Below, piece by piece: positions 54,597 through 61,914 of a stretch of 64,000 bases of DNA (its first letter is position 1; each line of letters begins with the position of its first letter). Made by a program: the position numbers and the translations under genes. Source of the DNA: Flavobacteriaceae bacterium (lineage in GTDB: Bacteria > Bacteroidota > Bacteroidia > Flavobacteriales > Flavobacteriaceae); NCBI GenBank assembly GCA_024743095.1, contig JANSXF010000004.1:44867-108866 (forward strand). The letters run 5' to 3'. The notes beneath the pieces are model-generated. The model was not told the DNA's origin and did not search any database. It worked only from the letters and a program-made list of their open reading frames with translations.

Positions 54597-56972
54597 CTAA
54601 GCGTTCAGTTCTTCCATTAAATCATCGTAAGTATAGGTACGCTCCGATTTTTTATCCTTTTGGTAAAGAATCTCTGCCCGTATCGCTTTTAGGCCCGATA
54701 CACCTTGGACACCTTCGAGCTCCACAATTTCAATATTATTGGTAAAATAGCCTTTTGCCTTTAGGAAACTGATATAACGCAAATATTCTTTTTCATCCTT
54801 GCGCTGGGAGTATACAATGGCCAATTTGCCCTTTTGTGTCAAACGCTCATTGGTTCCCTTAATGAATGATTTATCGATACGCTTTTTGATCACTTCGTAA
54901 CGTGCATTGTAGGTGCCGTCCACATCAAAACGCTTCTCGTCCATCCTAAATCGTATTGCCAATGATGTGCTGTACACCAACACCAAGGAAGCCACGTCCA
55001 ATTTTACAGGAAGCTGTGGTTTTAGGCTGTAGTATTTGTTTTCCATTTCGCACATTACCTGAAGCTGCCACAGCCTAAGATTGCTCAAGAACAGTTCGCT
55101 GAACTCCCTGTCCTTGGTAATGGAACTTCCGATATACATGTTGTGCTCAACGCCATCGGTCTTATAGCGCTCAAAATAGTGCGGGAACATTTCCTGTGCT
55201 TCTTCCTGCCTTTTATCAAGAAGGGCGGCAAGCTTCATGTTGGCCTCCATTACGCTATTATCGTAATTTCTACGATGATCATAATAGCTTTCGGTGGCCC
55301 TATCTATTTTTTTATTGTATTGTTGGAGCAGCCCTGCGATTTCTTCATCTTCTTTTTGGAGGTGATCAAATACCGGATCTACTTCTTCCTTCACAAAATC
55401 AAAAACGGCTTGCTCCGTATGTGTGTACAAGGCTTCTTTTACCTCGCTCAAATAATTGTTCACCCTAAATTGCAATTCTTCGTAAATAGGGAGTTTGTAT
55501 TTTTCAAACGCGATATCCAGCACATCGTTGATCTCCGAAAGTTGGATCATTAAATCCCTTTGGATAGCAAGATTTCTCTCTTGGGCCGAATCTTTGATGT
55601 CAATTTGGCCATACAATGGATATACATCCTTGAAAACCACCTCTTTGAATACAGGTTCGTTGCCCGCCAGTTCGTCTACCATAAAACGCTTGGCCTCTTC
55701 TTGGAATTTCCAATACACGGATGGATGGACCGAGGTACACTCATGTTGTATTACGGCATCGATCAAGTTTTCCTCCTCTTCTATGGTCCGCATCACGGCG
55801 GCAACAATATAAGGCATCACATCATCCAACTTGTTTGCATTGACACTATTGAGTTCGTTCACCTTGCCCGACACCAATTCCAAAACGCCCAAAAGGTTCC
55901 CATTAACGGCAATGGGAGCCAATATGGCACTTTTGATGCCTTGCTCCATCAAACTTTTATAAGGTTGAATCTCACCGTGCGACCCTTCAAAATATTTTTC
56001 CACATTGGAGATGGCAAAATATTTGTTCTCCTTGAACAATTTTCCATGGGTATGGTTACAGAACATGGAATCACATTCTTCCATATCCTTCCCGTCAAGG
56101 ATGTAACTTTCCATCCCCTTGCCATATATCTTAAAAAAGCGATTGGCACTGGAATCGTATCCCGAGAAACCAACTTTGATGTCGTTAAGATTGAAGAACG
56201 ACCTAAAGGTATCCTCAAAACTTTCCATAAAGGTGTCCTTTCCTCTTTGGGCACGGCCTATCAAGGTCGATTTTATTTCTGATACGGAATGTTCCGACGT
56301 TACATCGAACATATTGGAAATAACGAAGCCTTTGGCAATAAAACTATTTGGCGGAATTTTCTCCCTCCATATGTCCAAATTGTAAAAATTGTCAAGCAAC
56401 TCGTCCACATCGTCCTGGGTAAGTTCCTTGGCATTTTCGGTAGGTATGATTTCCATAAAATCCGCATTGTACAAAATACGGTACCTGCGCATCACCCCAT
56501 TGGTATCCGGAATATCGTAAAAGAAGGGACGCTTAAAATCAAGGTTATATCCGTAATGGAATTTTAAAATTACGGTACACCTCATAATGTAATCAAACTC
56601 CCTCGGGATATTGGTGATCGCCAAGTCAAAACCTTCGCCTGCATCCTTCAAAATCTGACGAAAACGTTCGGAAGAGTTGAACACCAAATTTTCAAATGGT
56701 GTAGAAGCGGTTTTGATCTCGTTCTTGGTTAACATGGGCGAAAAAGAATCCTCCAGAATCACTCGGATCACATCCTTGTGCCTTTCCAACAAGGACAAAT
56801 CGGTAAAGCCTTCTCTCAACTCTGGGTATGGTGCCTGTTTGGCCAAGACATACTTTGCTCGTTCCACTTCGTAAGCGTTGTCGCTATTGAGCAGTTCGTC
56901 GTAATGCTCCAATAATTTATTGAAGCTTAGCAATTGAACCAGAGGGCTCTCCGAATTGAGGTTATGGTGCAT
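54597..56972 (-). CDS. Large GAF-domain protein
   Basis: A 791-residue soluble protein with no signal peptide. A GAF-like sensor domain is visible at about 285-410 (GKLFKENKYFAISNVEKYFE, then SLMEQGIKSAILAPIAVNGN, then LLGVLELVSG). The flanking 280-residue N-terminal and 380-residue C-terminal parts are largely helical, with no histidine kinase, GGDEF or HTH motif. The ATG at 56972 is the start; the longer open frame begins with TTG. GAF domains bind cyclic nucleotides or other small molecules, which is of interest beside the HD/DUF5706 gene on the opposite strand. The function is not known to me. Confidence 0.7.
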   Translation of the reverse strand: MHHNLNSESPLVQLLSFNKLLEHYDELLNSDNAYEVERAKYVLAKQAPYPELREGFTDLSLLERHKDVIRVILEDSFSPMLTKNEIKTASTPFENLVFNSSERFRQILKDAGEGFDLAITNIPREFDYIMRCTVILKFHYGYNLDFKRPFFYDIPDTNGVMRRYRILYNADFMEIIPTENAKELTQDDVDELLDNFYNLDIWREKIPPNSFIAKGFVISNMFDVTSEHSVSEIKSTLIGRAQRGKDTFMESFEDTFRSFFNLNDIKVGFSGYDSSANRFFKIYGKGMESYILDGKDMEECDSMFCNHTHGKLFKENKYFAISNVEKYFEGSHGEIQPYKSLMEQGIKSAILAPIAVNGNLLGVLELVSGKVNELNSVNANKLDDVMPYIVAAVMRTIEEEENLIDAVIQHECTSVHPSVYWKFQEEAKRFMVDELAGNEPVFKEVVFKDVYPLYGQIDIKDSAQERNLAIQRDLMIQLSEINDVLDIAFEKYKLPIYEELQFRVNNYLSEVKEALYTHTEQAVFDFVKEEVDPVFDHLQKEDEEIAGLLQQYNKKIDRATESYYDHRRNYDNSVMEANMKLAALLDKRQEEAQEMFPHYFERYKTDGVEHNMYIGSSITKDREFSELFLSNLRLWQLQVMCEMENKYYSLKPQLPVKLDVASLVLVYSTSLAIRFRMDEKRFDVDGTYNARYEVIKKRIDKSFIKGTNERLTQKGKLAIVYSQRKDEKEYLRYISFLKAKGYFTNNIEIVELEGVQGVSGLKAIRAEILYQKDKKSERTYTYDDLMEELNA

Positions 56973-57089
56973 ACCCAAATTAGTCGTGGTTAAGGGGACA
57001 AAGTTACAAAAAGTAAAAATGCCCTTCCATTATTAGGGTTCTTTATGGACAAATCACCATTTTTAAGGATATTTAGCAAAAACTTTTAG

Positions 57090-57986
57090 ATGTCCTCATC
57101 AAAACGATTAGACAGAGCCTACAAAAATGCAGTGACCATACCGTTCGGCGAAGGTTCCAAGTTTATCTTCTTCAGCGACTGCCATCGGGGGGACAATAGT
57201 TTTGCGGACGATTTTGCCAATAATAGGAATATTTATTTCCATGCCCTCAATCATTACTACCGCGAGGGGTTTACCTATATTGAGTTGGGGGATGGTGATG
57301 AGCTTTGGGAAAACATCAGTTTCGAAGCAATTTTTGAGGCGCATAAGAATGTTTATCAATTATTAAAACGGTTCCATTTGGAAAAACGCCTCCATATGCT
57401 TTGGGGCAACCATGATATGGTTTATCGTGATCCTGAATATGTCGATAAACACCTCTCACATTATTTTGAGCCAATCGACGGCTCCGACAAAGAACTTTTT
57501 GAGGGAATTACCTATCATGAAGCGCTTATTTTAAAACATACCAAAACGGGTCAGGAACTTTTTTGTGTCCATGGCCACCAAGCAGATTGGTGGAACTATG
57601 TTTGTTGGCGCATTGGTCGGTTTTTGGTAAGGGTTTTATGGAAGCCGCTTCAGGTCGTAGGTATTGCAGACCCAACGAGTCCGGCCAAAAACTACAAGGA
57701 GCTTATACGTATCGAAAAGCGAATCAAACGCTGGATATTGAAAAAAGATTTGCTGGTTACCCTGGCCGGACATACGCACAGGCCGCGATTTCCCGAACCA
57801 GGCCAAATTCCCTTTTTTAACGATGGTAGTTGCGTTCATCCAAGGAGCATTACCGGCATCGAGATTGAAAATGGCCACGTATCGCTTATCAAATGGCATA
57901 TAGATACCAAACCCGATGGCACCCTTCAGATTGTACGGGTATTATTGGAAGGTCCGGAAAAATTGGCCGATTACCAGACCGAGTAA
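57090..57986 (+). CDS. LpxH-like metallophosphoesterase
   Basis: A 298-residue calcineurin-fold phosphohydrolase with the order of motifs of UDP-2,3-diacylglucosamine hydrolases: FFSDCHRGD, ELGDGDELWEN (GD motif), WGNHDMV, VHGHQAD and AGHTHRPRF. In place of the membrane-associated helical insertion it has a basic stretch (about 170-210). It might act in lipid A synthesis, but many such proteins in Bacteroidota have other substrates. The stop TAA is 2 bp before the AraC-type regulator start. It is separated from the GAF gene by a 117-bp divergent gap. Confidence 0.83.
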   Translation: MSSSKRLDRAYKNAVTIPFGEGSKFIFFSDCHRGDNSFADDFANNRNIYFHALNHYYREGFTYIELGDGDELWENISFEAIFEAHKNVYQLLKRFHLEKRLHMLWGNHDMVYRDPEYVDKHLSHYFEPIDGSDKELFEGITYHEALILKHTKTGQELFCVHGHQADWWNYVCWRIGRFLVRVLWKPLQVVGIADPTSPAKNYKELIRIEKRIKRWILKKDLLVTLAGHTHRPRFPEPGQIPFFNDGSCVHPRSITGIEIENGHVSLIKWHIDTKPDGTLQIVRVLLEGPEKLADYQTE

Positions 57987-57988
57987 CG

Positions 57989-59152
57989 ATGCAGGCAGCA
58001 CAACACATCCTAGATCAAATCCCCATCCGTCACGACCTATCGTCGCACATTATGCTATTGGGTGTCATCCAAGGTTTTTTTCTGGCATTTGTCATCTTTT
58101 TAAGGGCCAATCGAAAATCTGCTATCAATCTCTTCGGATGGTCTCTTTTAGTACAGTGTTTGGTGTTTTTGGATGTGTATTTATGCTATACCGGACTGAT
58201 CAAATACGTTATTCATTTTAACGATTCCACTGAATTTCTGGTTCTGCTCATTATGCCAACAATGTACTTTTTTTTGTGCACCTTATTGGAGCGAAAACAC
58301 TTTACACTTAAAAAACATTGGCCTCATTTTGTGCCCCCACTGCTCTATTTATTTTCCCAATTCAACTATTACACAAGTCCAATCGAAGTAAAAATAAACG
58401 CATATTTAGGTGCCTATTACAGGGATTTGGGCTTTTTGGATGTCCCAGTTCCTGTAGATTACTCATACCACCATATCAAAGACGAGTTTAGATGGTTGGT
58501 ACTCCTAAGCTTTGCGTTTTATCTCGTTTTGTCCATGTTATTGGTTATAAAATCACGGAAAAAGGGATGGACCTCATCCAAAAACATAAAGGTGGACAAA
58601 TATATTTTCTCAAGAAATACGGTTATTATTTTTTTGGTGCTTATGCTCACCTTGCTTTTGATCTATCTGAACTATAACGACGATGGCGGTGATCATATCA
58701 TAGGGATTATGCAGACCATTACCATTTTCATTACGTCATTTTTTATTCTTTCGGAATCAAGGTTTTTTGAAAAATCATGGATAGCGGATAAATATGAGAC
58801 CATAGCCGGTAATCCCATTCAATTTAAAGCCGTTGAAAGTTTTATTTCCCAGGCGCAGTATTATGCCAAGCAAGACATCACGCTAAAGAAAGTGGCAGAG
58901 CAGTTGGGGACCAATGGCAACACTATTTCCAAACTTATCAATTCACAGGCCGGCACAAATTTCAACGAATACATCAACCTGAAGCGGATTGCCCTGGCCC
59001 AAGAAAGATTGTTGGACAAAAAATTCAAACAGCTTACCGTAGAAGCCATTGGGGCATCCGTCGGTTTCAAGTCCAAATCGGCATTTTACAATGCCTTCAA
59101 AAAACATACCGGTCAATCTCCCTCTGCGTTTATGAAGCAAAACAAGGAGTGA
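57989..59152 (+). CDS. AraC-family regulator with N-terminal membrane domain
   Basis: A 387-residue protein. Residues about 20-240 contain some seven hydrophobic helices (for example MLLGVIQGFFLAFVIFL), and residues about 285-385 are an AraC HTH domain with VAEQLGTNGNTISKLINSQA and IGASVGFKSKSAFYNAFKK. It may sense a ligand at the membrane and bind DNA directly. ATG 57989 is chosen over an earlier in-frame start at 57893 that would run through the 3' end of the phosphoesterase gene. The likely targets are its neighbours, for example the acyltransferase 90 bp downstream. Confidence 0.85.
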   Translation: MQAAQHILDQIPIRHDLSSHIMLLGVIQGFFLAFVIFLRANRKSAINLFGWSLLVQCLVFLDVYLCYTGLIKYVIHFNDSTEFLVLLIMPTMYFFLCTLLERKHFTLKKHWPHFVPPLLYLFSQFNYYTSPIEVKINAYLGAYYRDLGFLDVPVPVDYSYHHIKDEFRWLVLLSFAFYLVLSMLLVIKSRKKGWTSSKNIKVDKYIFSRNTVIIFLVLMLTLLLIYLNYNDDGGDHIIGIMQTITIFITSFFILSESRFFEKSWIADKYETIAGNPIQFKAVESFISQAQYYAKQDITLKKVAEQLGTNGNTISKLINSQAGTNFNEYINLKRIALAQERLLDKKFKQLTVEAIGASVGFKSKSAFYNAFKKHTGQSPSAFMKQNKE

Positions 59153-59242
59153 TTTCTCCACAATTGCAATTCAGGACGTCTTCCCGACCAAAAAAACAAT
59201 CTGGATTAAAGCCAGTTACCATCTTTGGAAAAAACTTTTAAG

Positions 59243-60379
59243 ATGAAGACTACTATCAGGCGATATGATTTGGATTGGCTACGTGTAATTGTGTTTGGGT
59301 TGCTCATATTTTATCACGTAGGAATGTTCTTTGTCCCTTGGGGCTGGCACGTTAAGAACAATGTTATTTACCATTGGCTACGGTGGCCCATGATGTTCCT
59401 GAACCAATGGCGCCTCCCTATTCTTTTTGTAATCTCCGGTATGGGCACCTATTACGCATTGGGAAAAAGAACCATGGGAAACTTCATGTGGGAGCGTTTC
59501 CTTCGTTTAGGCATTCCTTTGGTAGCAGGTATGATTTTGATCGTGCCACCACAAGTATATTTTGAGCGTTTGGCAGAAGGAACCTTCTCGGGCTCATATT
59601 GGCACTATTTTACCGCTCTTGCTTTTGATGGCGTTTATCCGGAAGGCAATCTCAGCTGGCACCACCTTTGGTTTTTGCCCTACCTTCTGGCGTTTTCTTG
59701 GATTTTGGCCCCGTTGTTCGTCTATTTGAGAAGGCGCCAAACCCTTTTTATTGAATGGGTCAAAGGTTTGATTCAAAAAACCTGGGGAATCTATGCCTTT
59801 GTGATACCGCTCTACTTTGTAGAATCACTGGTGGAACCCTTTTTTCCGATTACCCATGCCTTGGTCGATGATTGGTTCAATTTTATATTCAGTATCATCC
59901 TGTTCTTTTATGGCTTCATTTTGATAGCAACAGGCGAAGTTTTTTGGCAAGCACTGAAAAAAGTAAAAACCAGGGCAATAATTTTGGGAATAATAGGATT
60001 TGCTTCCCAAGCTTTTATATGGCTGTTTTTGGAAGATGGCTACCTTGTCCATTTTACCGAAGCATTTTTAAAAGTAGTGAATATCTGGTCATGGATATTG
60101 GTATTGATTGCCTACGCCTCAGAATACCTCAACAGGCCAAGCAAGGGATTGGCCTACTCCAATCGAGCAGTTTATCCATTTTATATTTTGCACCAGACCG
60201 TCACCGTCGCCATCGCCTATTATTTGATGGGTTTGAGTTGGGGGTTTGTACCAAAAGCACTCGTTCTGGTCTTGGGCACATTTGGAATCAGTTGGTTGAT
60301 CTACGATTTGATTATTCTACGCATTCCCTTACTGCATCCACTTTTTGGTCTTAAAAAGAAAAAGCCCGCTAATTTTTAG
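59243..60379 (+). CDS. Acyltransferase-3 family membrane protein
   Basis: A 378-residue polytopic membrane protein (about ten helices) of the acyltransferase-3 family. The opening YDLDWLRVIVFGLLIFYHVG holds the conserved R-x-x-x...H pattern, and WHHLWFLPYLLAFSW is typical of the OpgC/succinyltransferase-like branch. It would transfer an acyl group from acyl-CoA to an extracytoplasmic glycan or lipid. The ATG at 59243 is used; the TTG at 59225 adds six residues. Its stop codon is inside a strong hairpin that also terminates the opposing gene. Confidence 0.83.
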   Translation: MKTTIRRYDLDWLRVIVFGLLIFYHVGMFFVPWGWHVKNNVIYHWLRWPMMFLNQWRLPILFVISGMGTYYALGKRTMGNFMWERFLRLGIPLVAGMILIVPPQVYFERLAEGTFSGSYWHYFTALAFDGVYPEGNLSWHHLWFLPYLLAFSWILAPLFVYLRRRQTLFIEWVKGLIQKTWGIYAFVIPLYFVESLVEPFFPITHALVDDWFNFIFSIILFFYGFILIATGEVFWQALKKVKTRAIILGIIGFASQAFIWLFLEDGYLVHFTEAFLKVVNIWSWILVLIAYASEYLNRPSKGLAYSNRAVYPFYILHQTVTVAIAYYLMGLSWGFVPKALVLVLGTFGISWLIYDLIILRIPLLHPLFGLKKKKPANF

Positions 60380-60384
60380 CGGGC
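60364..60384. terminator. Bidirectional terminator overlapping the acyltransferase stop
   Basis: GCCCGCTA (60364-60371) pairs exactly with TAGCGGGC (60377-60384). On the minus strand a T-rich stretch (plus-strand AAAAAGAAAAA, about 60353-60363) follows, so it ends the outer-membrane protein transcript. The acyltransferase TAG stop (60377-60379) lies inside the 3' arm. Confidence 0.75.
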
Positions 60385-60399
60385 CCTACCGTAGGCCTT

Positions 60400-61062
60400 T
60401 TAAAAGTAGTAAGATAGTCCGAATAAAATATTGGATGAATCCAGGTCGAACCTAAAATAGTTGGTTTGGGTGGTTTCCCCTGAAGAAAAATCAACTTTAG
60501 AGGATGAATAATTTAATGCACCGATAAAGGCTTCCAAAGCCAACTTATCAGAAACAAAGAATGACAACCCTGGTCTAACAGCAACAAAATATTGATTTCC
60601 TTTTGTACTACTACGGTTTGTATCGGAGGAGGTACTTTCCGTCCAGGTATGCCCATACCCAATTTCTCCCTGTAAATTAACGAGTAAACTTCGTGTAAGG
60701 CCAAAATATCTGCGAACATATGGTGCCACGGTAAAGCTTTCCGATCTACTTTCGGATCCTGTCGCTATATCTCCACTATCGACCCTATCGGTTTGATTCT
60801 TACTAAATCCATAACCCGTTCTAAGACCGACCATCCAGTCTTCGGCCATTGTATAACCAATATTTGGGAACACAGCAATTGAAGAGCTCTTTCTTTCTTG
60901 GTCTGCAAATGTATAAGCATCTTCACTCGAGTTGAACCCAAAGCCGACATTGCCGCCCAGATTCCAAGTCCCCTTGGAAATTGTTCGTTTGTCTTCATCC
61001 GAATTTTGGGCCTGAAGTGTGGCAAAGCCCATCAGTAATGCAAAAAATAATACTCGTTTCAT
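60400..61062 (-). CDS. Small outer-membrane beta-barrel protein
   Basis: A 220-residue exported protein with a clear signal peptide (about residues 1-19, ending TLQAQ). The mature part has regularly spaced amphipathic strands with patterns such as GNVGFGFNSS, YTMAEDWMVGLRTGYGFSKNQ and VAPYVRRYFGL, and ends in FGLSYYF with a terminal Phe, as in eight-stranded outer-membrane porin-like proteins (OmpW/OmpA-barrel type). Ligand or transport role unknown. It terminates at the hairpin shared with the convergent acyltransferase. Confidence 0.8.
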   Translation of the reverse strand: MKRVLFFALLMGFATLQAQNSDEDKRTISKGTWNLGGNVGFGFNSSEDAYTFADQERKSSSIAVFPNIGYTMAEDWMVGLRTGYGFSKNQTDRVDSGDIATGSESRSESFTVAPYVRRYFGLTRSLLVNLQGEIGYGHTWTESTSSDTNRSSTKGNQYFVAVRPGLSFFVSDKLALEAFIGALNYSSSKVDFSSGETTQTNYFRFDLDSSNILFGLSYYF

Positions 61063-61243
61063 TTTAATTGGATTTTAAGGTTAAAATCGAACAGTATCAA
61101 TTCTTATTCCCCATTTTTATAAAAAAAATTTATTTGGGAATAATTTAACTAGACATTGGATTTTATCGATTTAACGTCAATTTATAATGTTGATGGCAAG
61201 GTATTTGCTAACTTTATTCTTTAGATAATTACTCCCTCTAGCC

Positions 61244-61906
61244 ATGAAAAAGAAGATATATATCGTTTTGGGAACAATTCTTTTTGCATTGCCCATGTTC
61301 GCGCAGGGCGACTTGCCCACTACGCGACCTTTAAAGATTGGCGAAAAAAATAATCTTGATGTAAAGGCAAGCAACCAAGGGACTTTGCTTCGAATGCCTT
61401 CGGTACTCGATGAAAGCCTTACCTCCAAAAACGAAAAGCCCGGTGTAAAAATGTTACCGGACAGAGAACTTTTGCAAGCCGGCCACGATATGGTCATAGA
61501 CCCCAAGGTCATTGAAAAAAGGGAAAAGGGAGCCAATGAGCATTTTGGCGACCAATATTTGGGTGATTTCAAAACCACGGCCAAATTTGTCGGCATTGTC
61601 GCAAGGGATCATGAATACGTAGATGGGGACCGTATCAAGATTTATGTAAATGGAGAAGTCGCGGAATATAATTTACTCCTTTCCGGTTCCTATAAAGGAA
61701 TCAATCTTGACCTTGTGGAAGGCTTCAACCGCATAGAGTTTGAGGCCCTTAATCAAGGTTCATCCGGTCCAAATACCGCCCAGGTTGTCGTAACGGACGA
61801 TAAAGGCGTGGTTATCCACAACAACCGATGGAATCTATCAACGGGCTCCAAGGCCAGCCTCATTATCATCAAAGAGGAAGATGGCGGTATCAATAAAAGC
61901 AACTAA
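61244..61906 (+). CDS. Secreted protein of unknown function
   Basis: A 220-residue protein with a signal peptide (residues 1 to about 21, ending MFAQ). The N-terminal half is polar and low in secondary structure; the C-terminal half (about 110-212) reads as a beta-sandwich: YVDGDRIKIYVNGEVAEYNL, IEFEALNQGSSGPNTAQVVV and GSKASLIIIK. I do not recognise a family, but the GDRIKIYVNGE pattern recalls ligand-binding jelly-roll folds. It is convergent with the S45 gene and lacks a lipobox or T9SS sorting domain. Confidence 0.7.
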   Translation: MKKKIYIVLGTILFALPMFAQGDLPTTRPLKIGEKNNLDVKASNQGTLLRMPSVLDESLTSKNEKPGVKMLPDRELLQAGHDMVIDPKVIEKREKGANEHFGDQYLGDFKTTAKFVGIVARDHEYVDGDRIKIYVNGEVAEYNLLLSGSYKGINLDLVEGFNRIEFEALNQGSSGPNTAQVVVTDDKGVVIHNNRWNLSTGSKASLIIIKEEDGGINKSN

Positions 61907-61914
61907 ACTCTTTA

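Noticed and set aside
55560..56282. 240-residue open frame on the plus strand
   Set aside because: Antisense to the GAF-domain gene, with a composition typical of a shadow frame.
57893..57988. Upstream start for the AraC-type regulator
   Set aside because: It would run through the end of the phosphoesterase gene; ATG 57989 follows its stop directly.
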